From NCBI RefSeq assembly GCF_014356525.2, contig NC_052505.1, forward strand, positions 16,060,635-16,124,634: a stretch of DNA of 64,000 nt. The letters run 5' to 3'. The translations under genes were made by a program, and so were the position numbers. Positions within the stretch are counted from its first letter, which is position 1. Each line of letters opens with the position of its first letter. Positions 10,061 to 22,544 of the stretch are shown here, piece by piece. Origin of the DNA: Nilaparvata lugens (Eukaryota; Arthropoda; Insecta; Hemiptera; Delphacidae). The notes below the pieces were generated by a model. That model was not told where the DNA came from, did no database searches, and saw nothing but the letters and a program-made list of their open reading frames with translations.

Positions 10061-12240
10061 TTGTAGAGAGTAATACGTTAAAGAGTTCAGTATAATGCAG
10101 GAAAGGATCAAGCCAAAAAGACTTGTTATTTGGAAGTCACTTGCAGCATCCAATCTACAAATGCACCAAATGCCAAATGCACCATAACGGTTGAAACAGT
10201 ACACATTGATGTGTTTACCATAATTGGAAAGGCTGTTCAAAACTGTTTAGTTATACTATCCAGTATGTATCGTATTCAACTGTTTATTTACCCCATATAC
10301 AGTACAGTATCTATCGTATTTTACTGTTTAGTTGCCCCATCGTATTTTATTAGCGAATATTCAAATGATGACTTTTCAGTCCATGCCACTCCATTCACAG
10401 TGCATTATTGCAACAGGTGATTTTTAGAACACAAGTAGTGTCAAGGTGCATATAGACTTATGCGCCACTAACACACGCATTTCACTTTTCATCAGCTTAT
10501 AATATCTGTACCTTACTCTTCTGTACAAATACACATATAATAGGCACAGAATTAGCTTAAAAAAATTGGAATGTGCATTTTCATATCTTACTTTTCTGAA
10601 AAGAGGAATGCGCATGTTCGTGGCGCATACGTCTGTACGCACCTTCAGGTATTACGGAAATGGAGAGTCATTATGAAGAAGATAAAATAAATAATCAAGA
10701 TGTGTTTCTGTTTGAAGTTTTGGAATCTGTGATTTTTAATTCTGAATCACACGTTCTGTGATTTTTCGATTGAATACCGAGAAACTTTACAAACGGAAGA
10801 GTGTTCTTCTTCAATTGATCATCACAACCTAGATGAAAGGTGCCAGTGTTATTTTTCAGTGAGAGGGGGTGGAGAATTCATGAACGGTTATGTTTACCTT
10901 GGAGCTTGAATTTATTAAGACGCCGACTGCAGTCAGGACTCGACTCTCGACGGGAGTTTGGAGTCGTAAACGTATCTAAATATAGAGGCGCTACTTGAAA
11001 TGAGCTATGAGTTCGCCACCCGAGCAGGAGAATGCCGTACTCAACGAGGAATAAGTATTTTTAAATTCATTTATTTTTGTCCGGTAAGAGACAGGAGAGA
11101 GCATTGAAAGTTTGTAATTGCTGGTTATGGTAGGCGGGTGGCGGGCGCTTTGAGACTTTGCCAGAAATCGCTTTTCGATGAATGACCTGAACATTACACA
11201 CACACGCACCACATTCACAATTGACTACTGTATTCAATCGTTATTGAATGATTGTCGTTTTGTCTGTGATCCTGCTACACTAGCCAATATCAACATATTG
11301 ACGTCAGAGAGTAGAGATAATGTAAGATACGTTCTTTCATTCTAAGTTATACTCTCTGATTGACATCTATCATCCATTTTCGAATCATATAAAATCATTT
11401 TCCAGAATGTTACATACAAAATAAGAGTTACATTTACAAATAAGGTATATAATGAAAACCCCTACAAGACTACAGGTCTGTGCGTAGGAGGGAGCACCCA
11501 TTTTTGAATACTATTGATGTAAAGGAGGTTCTGCAATTTTATGATTCGTTACAAAGTGCTTGAATCAACACACACTATCCATTTTTCATCAGCTATTGAT
11601 GTAGTGAAGGCTCTGAAAATAAATGATTTGTTCCAAAGTGCTCCACCGAATGAACTGTTCAAACACATTAGAAAAAATTACGTGAAATTTCGATTCAGTA
11701 CGGTAGTTCTTTGAACATAATGATTGAATTAGTTTTTGGAAGTAATAAATTGGAGAAGAGATTTGTGATTCCAATAGGTGTATATACAGTGCTGAATGAA
11801 TAAAATAATTGAATGAATACCATAACATTTGAATCAAGACGGGTTCGTTCCTCGCACACAGGCTTTGTCCATGTGAGGAGCCTTCTTCAAGTTTTGTATA
11901 TGTATATTGTATATTGCTCGTACTTTCTAAGAAGAAGAATAAAGATAATTTCAATTTAAATTTTAATAGGAGTTTGCAAATTTTAATAAAAAGTTAAGAC
12001 TAGCTCATTATGTGTTTGTGCTATTCAATGTTATTGTGTTATTTATTGTGCTAGAGTGCAGCCAACTATGCTTTTTCCTTCTTCCTACAAATCTAACCTT
12101 CATGTAAATCTTTTTTAATTCTCTCATTAAATGAACACAGTACTGTAAAATTTAAACCGATACGGCAAGTACTTGGTTAGAAAATTTCAATCGCCTGTAG
12201 AAGCCAAGCATCTGTAAGGTAATCCTGGACATCAGTACCA
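10061..12240. other. intronic DNA without recognised gene
   Basis: AT-rich sequence, no exon or transposase seen. A slightly GC-richer stretch lies at 10915-11170. The 11450-11960 part resembles degenerate repeat DNA. Confidence 0.5.
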
Positions 12241-12459
12241 TCTCTTCAAGGAAAGAAGAAGAAAGTCAGCAGGATCAAAAGGTAAAGGTCACTGAGCAAA
12301 GGTGGAGGTGGAGTGAGAGAGAGGTGGAGGTGGAGAGTGAGAGAGAGCCGAGAAAGGTGAAGGATCGCTGAGAGACGTGAATGGTGAACAGCACAAGAAT
12401 AGAGTGAGAAAAGGGCAGAATACAGTGGAGGATAGAGTGAGAGAGTGAAATCAATTGGC

Positions 12460-12600
12460 GGCAGAGAGTGCATGTCGATGTCCGATGACGCAACTGGCAG
12501 CCTGCGGCCCCATAAATCCGCCGCAACATAATTGGGCGTGTTCCGGCGCCGCTTTGATCGGCGCGGTCTCTCAGCAGCCGCGATCCGCGACCCGCACCCC
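12460..12600. promoter_or_regulatory. GC-rich patch with TCF-type site, candidate intronic enhancer
   Basis: About 140 bp of CpG-rich, TE-free sequence in an AT-rich intron. GCTTTGATC at 12551-12559 matches the insect TCF consensus SSTTTGWWS. GC-rich GCCGC motifs flank it (CCGCCGCAAC at 12516, GCCGC directly before the TCF match). It is preceded by a GAGAG-rich tract (12295-12440). Enhancer function is inference; nkd is a known direct Wnt target in flies. Confidence 0.4.
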
Positions 12601-12604
12601 CAAC

Positions 12605-12915
12605 CACTCCATCAATTAATATCACATAAACATTTCCTAGCTTAAATGATAAAATAAAGTAAGAAAATTGAGAGCAAGTGAGGTGGCAAGCTAGGATTCT
12701 TGGAACACGTTGGAATAGATCATTCAGTAGATTCTCGAGTAACTGTAGAGATCCCCAACACCAACAACTCCATCAATTAATATTAACATTTCATAGCCTG
12801 AATAATAATAATAAAATGAAGTAGGAAAAATGATAGCAAGTGAGGTGGCAAGCTGGGATTTTTGGGACAAGTTAGAATAGATCATAGAATAGCTTTTAGA
12901 GTAACTGAAGAGAAA
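12605..12915. repeat. tandem duplication, about 165 bp, two copies
   Basis: AACTCCATCAATTAATAT ... GCAAGTGAGGTGGCAAGCT ... GAATAGATCAT appears at about 12605-12752 and again at 12766-12915, with moderate divergence. Confidence 0.8.
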
Positions 12916-13129
12916 GTACCAAGTGCTAGAATAAATTGTTTGAAGCTTAACTTATATGAAAGTATGAGCGTTAATAACTCTTGTAAATCAGTATCATAAA
13001 GAAGATTACAAAATAATAGAGTGGAAAAAAGATAGCTTGGGAAGATACCCCATGATATTGGTCTATGATCGTTTATAATAGAATAGAGAAAAGATACCAT
13101 GAGAAGATATTCCATGATATTCATTGGTC

Positions 13130-14960
13130 ATTTATGATCCAAATTTCCAGCCAATTTTTTGTTAACTCAAGCCGATTACTGTCGACTACAGTCTAGTATA
13201 TAGGCCGGGTGAGAGTGTAAAAAATAGAACGGCACAGTATGAGACTACCAGCGTCATATAGCTTCAATAAAAGAACTACTAGGATTATCGGCTCCAGTTG
13301 ACGGTAAAATTTGGAACATAAACGCCATATATCATGAGGTATCTTCTCATGTTACCTTTTTTCTACTGTATTATTTTGTGATCCTACTACCATAGATAAA
13401 GGATAAGCATAATATTGCTATATTGCTTGTCCCTGCTACTACGCATCGGAATCAATCAACTTGATCTATAGAACTATCTTTCTATCATAGCATAGATATG
13501 CTATCTAGTAGAGATATAGGCTATTTACGAGTATTAAAGCATAGAGCTGATCCGTTATTCAAGTTGTCAATTAATATTGCTTGAATTTTCAGTCTTGAAT
13601 ATGTGATTTTCTGGTTGTGTTTAATGAAAAACAGCATTTGGTTTTCTTGTTTAAATCAGAGTTTTCCTCGTTTATGATTTCACAATAAATTACTCAGATT
13701 ACAAATTGTATCGAATCCAGTAAATTGCAACACATTTTAAACATTATTCAAGTGAATTGAAGTTAGATTGAATTTATTGTGCCTAGTAAATCTTACTTTG
13801 GAATACATTTTACAGTCGAAATACAGCTCGCTCGACACATCCTATTCCTTGGGTTTCGTTTTGCCTAAATCAGTCTTGCTGTGCTAGTTATTTGTGACCG
13901 TTTGCATTCTGTGGACTCTACAAAGGCATCAGAGGCTGGTGCCTGCTCTCAACATGATATCGCATTTTTACGACTGGTCTGTTTCTTTTGATTGCTGTTG
14001 AAGAAAAATCCTATTTGACTCACACTAGGAGGTTGATAGCCAGATTACCCAACTCCTCAGTATAATATGATAGTAGAATGAGTATTTTTGTTTCAGTGTT
14101 GAACTGATATCTTCGCGGGACTGTCTCTTTTAATCTTTTATATGAAAAACACTCTTGAAGATTTTATACCGGCTATAAAACTACACAGGAATTTAAAAGT
14201 CTCCGCAGGGGACATTAGACATTATTGCCACAGAATTTCTCACAATATTACATACCCTACTCGCACACTCAAGAGTCAACCTTGTTCTTGAGAGGGGAGG
14301 AAATTCTTATTTTACCTGAAGCTAAAGATGGATCATGAAAGATAGTGTCTGTAGTAAATTCGTACAGGCCTATTGGTATTTCACAACACAAAACCTAAAT
14401 ATACCTAAGCTTCCCTACACCAATATTTAGATACGTTTTTAGAATGATTTCATTGTTCCTTTCAATATTGTGAAGGAAGCACCTTGGAGTGAATCTTCTC
14501 GATTTCCCACGCTGTAACAGATGTTGATGTTGGGATATAACAATACAGATCCGTCTATTGTACTATAAAAGTGAAATGTGTGGCGAGAAATTGATCCCTC
14601 CACCACAAATTGACTTAACCGAGAAATCGAGAAGGCATTGCGAATTGTAAATGTCGGCAGACAATAACATGTGGAGGAAAGTGATGTCATTCAGTGTATA
14701 ACGTTCTGTGCCCTAGAAGAATGACACATAACAAAAGCCAACTTAATCACATCCTTGATCAACAAGAGTATTCAATCTGTTTCTACTTTCTAGGGACCCA
14801 ATAAGAGCATCATGAGTTCTCAACTACCAATGTAAACTAATACAAAATTCAAGATAATATTCTGTGTTTTCCATGATATTCAGAGTAAACAGACGAAGTT
14901 TGGTATAAACAATAGCGTAATTCAAATTCTCTATTCAGCGTAAAAACAAATTCTCTATGG
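13130..14960. other. intronic DNA without recognised gene
   Basis: No coding similarity, no clear repeat ends. Open frames here are short and without motif. Confidence 0.5.
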
Positions 14961-14974
14961 TATAAATTTAACAT

Positions 14975-15215
14975 GATCTAGTTTAGATAACAGCCTTACC
15001 CGTCTCTCGCATCCCATATTCCATTTTCTCCTATCAGTCCAATCTCTTCCATTCAGATTTCTTTCTATCATATCATAATATACACCTGTTTGATCCATAA
15101 TACGGGTTGTATACCCCTTTCCCTCCGACCTGGTTGGTTCAAATTCTGTACTCTCTTTGACCATCTCCCATTTGTCATCCGATGCGTGTGCCCCAACCAT
15201 ACAAGGTGCCTTTTT
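14975..15215 (-). pseudogene. non-LTR retrotransposon C-terminal remnant
   Basis: On the minus strand, WLGHTHRM at about 15192-15215 is the common LINE 'WLGHxxRM' motif. It continues with RREG-like and WIKQV segments, then a frame change, and ends in DWTDRRKW near 15020. Several frameshifts break it. The clade was not assigned. Confidence 0.55.
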
Positions 15216-15301
15216 CTATAAATTCTACTGATGTATCCAATTTACCAATTTCCTGTTTCCGAGGTTTGTTACGGTAACGGTTCCAAACAAAAACTTGAGA
15301 T

Positions 15302-15585
15302 GAGTATTTTCGAAATAGTGATGTGTTATAGTGAATGATCTGTGTTTTACATAATACTTTATGTATTTATTGATGAAAAACATGGAAGAATACAGGATTT
15401 CTCCCAAAAATTGCTTCCATAACAACACAATTACAATAGTTCATTATACATAGTAAGAGTACAGAAAAAAATAATATTGAAAATATGAATACTATTTAAT
15501 ATTCATTTCAAATACACGAGGTTTGGTCCAAGGAAAAACTTAGAGCTATTTGATCAGAGTATTTTCGAAATAGTGATGTGTTATC
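15302..15585. repeat. short direct repeat pair
   Basis: GAGTATTTTCGAAATAGTG with ATGTGTTAT occurs at 15302 and 15557, with related AAAACTT sequence before each. An old local duplication. Confidence 0.6.
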
Positions 15586-16169
15586 ATCGTCTTCAGTTGC
15601 GATGGTTCAAAACTGCGTTCCTCACTCAACAGTTTTTGTTTCAGAAAATATGAGAATCGAAAACTCCTCGAGCAGAGTGTTCGTGTTAGGTTACTGAGTA
15701 GGAGAAGAGCCGAGTAGTTGTAAAAAATCAAAGAGATGTTTAGAGGTGGCAGCGTCTTCTATTTGGCAACAGTTTCAAAGAGCAGCCAATGCTTGTGAGA
15801 TTCGAGAGCAGTAATTTACTTTCTAGCGGCGGCCAACCTTCAGTAACACTAGAAAGTACAAAGCAGTTTGCCAAGGCGAAACTGTATAATAAAAATCACT
15901 ATATCCTCTAGTTTTGCCCAGTTGGCAGGGCTGGTGTGGTGAGGGGTGGGGGAGACGCACATCACAACAACAAAGATCTAGTCTCTAGTCATCGTTTACT
16001 CAGCTCGTTGGTGACCAACGTGATTAAAACGCCTATAAACTGCATGCTACGTTTGCAACTTTGTCTGCCATTCCGTTCGAAATGTCCTTCAAATCTTCAA
16101 AGACAAGCATCATTGTAAATGTACAATGGATACAAAACTACTATTCGGAAATTCTATTTTTAAATTTAG

Positions 16170-16262
16170 GAGTAGAGCAGTTTTGGGCTTAGCCAGTTGC
16201 TCTTGCCCAGTCATATCTATATTATTATGATTCGTGATTGTATTCATGAATGAATGAATGAA
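16170..16262 (+). repeat. LINE 3' tail (GTTTTGGGCTTAGCC family), copy 1
   Basis: GTTTTGGGCTTAGCC ... TGATTCGTGATTGTAT ends in an (ATGA)n tail. A second copy at 16676-16756 has the same order and an (AATA)n tail. Confidence 0.65.
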
Positions 16263-16675
16263 AATCAAGGCCAAGCCACATGAAGCGTTTTCTCAGGCGT
16301 TTTTGCACAGGCGGCGGACGAGTCGGTTCAGTTGTGTCTCAGCACCTCAAGCAGTCATTCTATAACAATATGAGGGAAATTCTTGTCTGACAAACCAGCA
16401 GGTACGGTATTATCGACAATAAGTGATAATTAAGTGTAATATTCAACTATAGTTTAGTGTTTTAATTTTTCTAAAATTCAAAATGTAAAACTTATACTTA
16501 TATATTGTCAAGTTCTGCTCCGGGGAGGGGCATGAACAAATTTATTCTGTATTTTGAGGGCTGTACGATCATTGGTACATCACAATATTTGGAAGAAAAT
16601 TGAACTTGAACGTTTTACAGTGGAAACATAACCTATCTTTTTGAGCATGTTATTTATTATCAAAATTTGGGAATG

Positions 16676-16756
16676 GATTAGTTTTGGGCTTAGCCTGTTG
16701 TTCGTTCCTAATCATATTTATATGATTTGTGATTGTATCTACGAATAAATAAATAG
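16676..16756 (+). repeat. LINE 3' tail (GTTTTGGGCTTAGCC family), copy 2
   Basis: Same family as 16170-16262, about 500 bp apart, same orientation, tail AATAAATAAATAG. Confidence 0.65.
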
Positions 16757-17109
16757 ATATGGCACAGCTCATTGTTGTTACAGGAGCTTCAATCCAGATT
16801 GAATTAGACAAATGAATTGAACTCGTTCAAGACATACAGGGAAACCAATTCTGATGACATGCGAGAGCGTAGCGTGGTTACTAGATCCACTTGAAGCATC
16901 TGTTCGAATGTCATGCCGGTGCCAGTTTCATATTATGGTCATGCACTTTCAACGCCCCCGAAGAGAAAGAGTGAGAGAGATAGAGAAAGGGGGTGATGAG
17001 AGAAGGAGGAACAGGTAGAGAGTGATGGGATGAGGAGGAGGAACGTGTGCGGTGACCGATTATAATAAGGAACGAACACGAGAAGAATAAGGAGGAGGCG
17101 GAGGATGAT

Positions 17110-17600
17110 GAGGAGAAGGTGGCAGGGTAGCAAGGACATCGCGGAATTCAAAGGCATAGCCGGGAGGGCATAATAAAGAAGACAGCCGGACGATGTTTTC
17201 GGATTAGATAGCGCGGTGGCGGCATGAGGCATCAGAAGGCTGAACGAGGTGAGGCGAGGTGAGGCGTGGTAAGGCAAGGAGCAATGGCCTTGGCGGCGAC
17301 TCAGGACCCGCTCAAAGGAGCGGTTGCCGCGCCGACGGCCATACAGTGCCGCAACAACAAAAAGAAAGAGAGACGCTGCTGCCGCTGTCGCAACAAAAAG
17401 AGAAAGACGACGCCACAACCTGAAGCTGAACCCAACCTGGCTCCAGTGGTCCAAGCCGACAGACAAAAACTGGAACGCCTTTCTTTTCGCTGCTGCAGAG
17501 CCTACTTGGTTCAAGACCAGAGAATGTAATATTCTGAGTTCAAGACGCTGCCGTGTCAACCGCAGCTGGATTACCACGTATCAGTGAACGTGTCCGGTAC
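17110..17600. other. GC-rich patch with overlapping open frames on both strands
   Basis: Markedly GC-richer than its surroundings. A 212-codon frame on the minus strand (16939-17577) overlaps two plus-strand frames of 87 codons. The plus-strand peptides are Arg/Lys/Cys-rich and show no known domain. No convincing splice framework was found. It may be a regulatory or CpG-rich segment, or an unrecognised exon. Confidence 0.35.
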
Positions 17601-17744
17601 AGTGAAGATATTATCCCCTTGAGTTCTAATGGGACCATTCACACTCAGCCCGGCAGAGTTAGTATGAATAGTCTCATTAGAGCTCATGAGAATAGTACTA
17701 GCGAAGCTTAGTTTCCCTCTCTAGATAATGATATTTATTTTTTT

Positions 17745-17960
17745 TTAATAAATACCTTTATTGAATGTAATTTCATCGCAATTTACAAGTAATCTTAGTT
17801 TTACTCTCTAGATTCAATTTAATTCAATTCAATTTATTTATTCACACACACACACTCATAAGATACATCAATATGAGAAAAAAAATTAACTACATCAATA
17901 AAAAAACATTACAGTATAAAATAAATAACATAAATATGAGAACACATTACAATATTAGAA
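17745..17960 (-). repeat. LINE 3' tails, minus strand
   Basis: AATACCTTTATTGAATGTAA with TTTCATCGCAATTTACAA recurs at 18340-18380. At 17815-17960 a second tail starts with a TTCAATTCAATTT repeat and a short (AC)n run. Both look like truncated LINE 3' ends. Confidence 0.5.
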
Positions 17961-18394
17961 GGCAATTTATACATGTTATGTGGTGAAGAAGGGTAGAGGA
18001 TCAAAAGTTCTTCCAACTATGGCTATCCATGTCATAGGAAAGCTTTTGATCCTTGGAATTTTTGGAAAGGATTGGGAAAGGGATGTGATAGAGCACAAGT
18101 AGGGGAAGTGAGCGCACTAATCAGAAAAGTTCTCTGTTAACTTATTATAGTTCTCAAAGGTAGAAGTAGTTAATTTTGATCCAAGCATTGATATCTGTTT
18201 TTACTTTTTTTGTTATCTTGGCACAGCTAATAATTAGTTCAGGAATTTTATTTATAATTGAAATGAGTATAATTAAAATATTTATAATGAATTATATTTA
18301 TAATAATAAAAATTAGATTATGATGTATATATTTAAAAAATACCTTTATTGAATGTAATTTCATCACAATTTACAAATCGACAATAATCACGTC

Positions 18395-18610
18395 GGCATG
18401 ATTAGACTCCATGGCAAAGTGCCGTCAGGAGGAGTTGACATGCTGTTATTTTTTCTTCTTCGATGGCCCTACAGCCCAAATCGAGCACTGGCCTCCTTAA
18501 TCCTGCCTCACCAACCATCTCGATCCCTTGCCTCCGCCCTCCAATTTCTAACATGAAGTATATCTCTTCCATCCTTTGAGACTCTATCCATCCATCTCAG
18601 CCTAGATCTT
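18395..18610 (-). pseudogene. non-LTR retrotransposon C-terminal remnant
   Basis: On the minus strand, LRWMDRVSKD and a later NWRA/ARDRDGW-like segment in shifted frames match the usual LINE C-terminal pattern (RWxDxVxxD ... WRxxARDRxxW). It is broken by frameshifts and 5'-truncated. Confidence 0.55.
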
Positions 18611-19670
18611 TTTACTATCTATTATTATAGAACATTGTTCTGATAAACAAATGATTGATTGATTGATTCTCACGGTGACAATACGTTCACTGTTGCATAG
18701 TATACTGATTTCATAATGATATTCGATTCGATATCATGTATTCATATATATAATATATTCATGATATTCGATATCAGTATATCATACTCATATCAGTATA
18801 TCACAGAATAGGTACAGAATGGAAACTGTCAATAAAACGCCTATCGAACCAATGCTTTTTACATGGCGCAAATACTAGACATGACACGTGCGTGACCTTG
18901 AGAAGTTCCAATCCTGGTCTTCTGATTGATTGGACCTTCCAATTGAAGGTACAGGAAATCTACAAACTTGAGGCTATCATACACAATCACAGTTTCAAAA
19001 TTGAAAACCTCTGTCTGATAAGATAGCAAGAGTTGAGGAGTTTCCTGAATTCCACGCATTCCTACAATATTCACAGAAGAATTGGATGCAAAGAACATTT
19101 TCAATAAACCTATATCAGAGACGAATAATCTAGGTATGATACGGTATCTTTACTCTATGTCTTTATTCTACGAAATATCCCCTCTGTAGAATCAAGAATT
19201 ACTGTATAAGTTGCATAACAGTCATCGATCTATCTTTACTTGTGAGTTTCAAAATCTACCACGTCACAGACCTGTACAGTGATTATTATTGCACTGAAAG
19301 AGAAGTATTGCTGTGTATGAGCACTTGACATTTCTCTCAAAATTATTTCACGTCTGATGCTTTCTTTCAAGCTCTCTTCATTACCGAGATTGACGTTAAG
19401 GGTCAAGGGGTGGAGGAGGAGGACCAGAATGAGGAGAAGGAGGAGGAGGTGGACTTGTTAGTTGTTACCAGCAGAATCACGATGTTTTTGAAAAGAGCTG
19501 TGCTGAGTATTGTGCCTCAAGGGACCCCAACTCAAAAAATGGGGTTCATACCGTTCATATTGCTTACTGCCGCAGCTGTTCCAGTTGTTATTGTTTATTG
19601 TCGATAAAATATCACGGGGTTATTCATTTATTATGAATGAAAGCTCAGATCAAATTACAATCAGAAACTA
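18611..19670. other. intronic DNA without recognised gene
   Basis: ATATC-rich low-complexity sequence near 18720-18800 (repeated ATTCGATATCA). Nothing coding was recognised. Confidence 0.5.
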
Positions 19671-19685
19671 CAGACCAAACTACGT

Positions 19686-19723
19686 AAAAAGTAAATTCGT
19701 ATGGCTTTTGTTGGTGGGGAGTT
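19686..19723 (-). mobile_element. 38-bp 5'-truncated SINE copy
   Basis: It shares GTATGGCTTTTGTTGGTGGG with the 3' end of the SINE at 8191-8423. It is flanked by a perfect 12-bp duplication, ACCAAACTACGT, at 19674-19685 and 19724-19735. Only the terminal 38 bp were integrated. Confidence 0.85.
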
Positions 19724-20899
19724 ACCAAACTACGTGGAAAAACATCACGGTATCATTCACCCATTACAATTCCCGGCATACATGAAAAATACGTAACAAA
19801 TACCTGGTCCCGGTACGATAATAAATTTCAGAGGAGAGAATGTAATTCAAATGCAAATATGCAAACACAATCCAGGTAAAAACAACAGGCATTTACCCAA
19901 AACTGTAATACTCTATACTTTAGGCTATGCATTCTATACTCTCTACTCTTTGATGAGGTCACGTACCTAGAAGAGACTAAAGAAAAAACTGTTGGGAGAC
20001 TTGTGGGTGATGCAGGAGATCGATAGATGATACAGAAGAAGATCATTCATTTTTCATTTATTTACGATACAAATAAAACTGCTGTTATATATATAACATT
20101 GGTAGATAAAATAATAAGGTAGCTGGATCTCTCTGGATCAAAACACAACTTGATGTAAAAACCATGAAAATCGAATGGAATCTATAACAATGTTTGATCA
20201 TGTGAGAACCATATTTGGTATTTGTATAAAGAAACTAAATTGAAGATTGAATAGCCTTGGAGTTTTAACAGACCAATATCATCAAGTTATTGCTAATATT
20301 ATATCTCATTATTAGTCATTGACTAATATCATCCAAGACTCATATTGATAAGGTTTTGGAATTTTACATACAATTCAGTATGATGAGATTTGCCATTGCT
20401 CACAATACAGAAAGAGCCCCAACTATATTATAAAATAATATACTATAAAACTGAACTATAATACTGTACTATAATATAAAATAGTACATGAATTTTATAT
20501 TTGGTATGTGTTATAATAAATTAATCCAATATAGTTTATCCCGGTTAGCTTGGTTCTTTTGTATCTCTATCTCGATCTCCATCTACATGAATAAAGAAAT
20601 CTGAAATCTAATCATTGTAGTTCAAGTATTCTATTAACATGTTCTCTTTCAAAATAATAAAACATAGGCTCCATGGGCACTGCTCAACTGGAATACATAG
20701 AGGACGAATAATTCCAATTCACTTTCAAACTTGTGACCTCGAGAGAGAGAGAAAGAGAGGATGAGAGAGAAGTGATAATAAAAAATGTGTTGTTCAACAT
20801 AGCCTAATTGTTGTGATCACGTGACCCTGACTTGACACCCTGAATGCAGTGCAGTAGCAGCACCACAACGTCAATTAAGATGGAAAAAGTTATTCATCC

Positions 20900-21060
20900 T
20901 CATTAGATGTGAAAAGGCAAGCGCGGAATGCACTCACACATCGGCGGATGCGCGTCACTGCGCGTACCGACTGCTAATTGACTATAACCTTGGCGGCGTG
21001 GCTTTGGCGAATTTGCATTCCAAATCATTAAAGGCTTCGATCGGGACACAACCAAGATAT
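20900..21060. promoter_or_regulatory. GC-rich patch, candidate intronic regulatory element
   Basis: CpG-rich (ATGCGCGTCACTGCGCGTAC) and free of repeats. TGGCGGC at 20991-20997 is, on the minus strand, GCCGCCA, a match to the TCF Helper-site consensus GCCGCCR. No perfect TCF core was found beside it. Function is inferred. Confidence 0.3.
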
Positions 21061-21497
21061 AAAGCATCCTTCCCCGACATACATTACCTGAACTTTCTTG
21101 TTTGTTGTAGCTTTTAATTAGAAACCAAAAAAAGGATGCACACAAAAAACTAATTAACATTTCGGAATCTCTAGCTCAGCTCCCAGTCTGCCTCTATCTA
21201 AAGAAAATGTCTTTTCTCAAGGTATCATAATTCTGTACACGCTACATTGTGATCAATACAAAAATGTTGGAGAAATAATTCAATTCCAGGTGTATGAGTA
21301 ATCAATAAAATATGGCAAAATTAATTATTTTTGAGAAATTAGTTTTGCTTGCCTTTAGCTTAGCCTAGCCTGAGCCCTGATACATGAAATAAGCACATTG
21401 AAAGCACTGTTTTTAAGAAAGGAAGCACATTGGAATAAGAAGAAAATCTTATCAATCTAGGAAAACGTTTTAATATTTCCGTTATCTAAATTTTTGA

Positions 21498-21790
21498 GAG
21501 GAAAAGCACAAGGTTACCTTATTTTTCATCTCCCTATCATATTCATACACAGCGAATTCACGCTAACAATACTGGAAGGTGCAATCAGTGGACAACGGGC
21601 TCGTGGAAGACGTCGGCTACAATATTTGAAGCAGATAACCCGGGATCTTGGGGTCCAGAGCTATACCCAACTAAAACAGCTGGCTCTGGACAGACAAAGA
21701 TGAAAAGCTGCCAACCAATCGGACGATTGAAGCAGAAGAAGAAGATCATATTCATAATGTACTTATTGTATAAATGAATGAAATGAATAA
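21498..21790 (+). repeat. LINE 3' tail (GCACAAGGTTACC family), interrupted by a nested LINE
   Basis: The tail sequence AGCACAAGGTTACCTTATT ... CTATCATATTCATA stops at 21547 and resumes at 21745 with the same ATCATATTCATA, then AATGTACTTATTGTATAAAT. Confidence 0.75.
21548..21744 (+). mobile_element. nested 5'-truncated LINE fragment with target duplication
   Basis: 197 bp inserted between two copies of ATCATATTCATA (21536-21547 and 21745-21756). It encodes RARGRRRLQYLKQITRDLG and QLALDRQR, then TGA where Trp is usual. This is a LINE C-terminus. It ends in (AAG)n. Confidence 0.8.
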
Positions 21791-22037
21791 TAATGATATT
21801 TAGGAAGATATTTCAACATTTTACAGTTGTTGGTAACTGTAGAGGTTTTCCATTGTATTGTACATGGAATCGGCTGATATACTCGATCAGTTTTCAAACC
21901 AACAAACAGAAATCAAACTGAGGATTCTTTATTGAAATCATTTTCTCTAGAAATGGAATAACTGTAACCAATTTATATCAGGAGCGATATTCACTGCCAG
22001 AATGTGGAAAGACGATTAGTTTATTAGAACCCTACTT

Positions 22038-22450
22038 CTATGATCCGAAAATCCCATTTTGGCTTAAATTGGAGCTAGCCGGCGATGCATACAGTTTGGT
22101 CGCCTCGTTATTTGGAATGGAATTCCGTATGCCGGCAGAGTGTTGACTATCTATCGCCTTCTCGTTTGATTCCTGCCCTGCCCTTCCACCCTGACAAACC
22201 CCCCCCCCCACACAAACAGCACGGCCACACAAGTCGCTGACTTGAACAAGCAACGAGCTCACAGCACTAGCATAATATAACACAACCCAACACCCTCTCA
22301 GGCCACAGAAACAGGCCGTTATCTCGTGTGCTATGTTGGCTGGATGCTGCTGTCACTTCACTTGCTCTGCTTCTAGGAATCACACCCACTGCTCTGTGTC
22401 AATCCTCTCCACCCCTCCCCCCCACTCACTCGACAACACAGACGATTCTA
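22038..22450. other. GC-richer intronic stretch with C run
   Basis: CCCCCCCCCC near 22199 and CCCCTCCCCCCC near 22410; no gene recognised. Confidence 0.35.
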
Positions 22451-22544
22451 CCACACAAATCACTACAAGAATTAAACTTGATAACCACATCATGATATTA
22501 GCCTATACATGGCAAAACATACTAAATAAATTAATTTCATTGTT

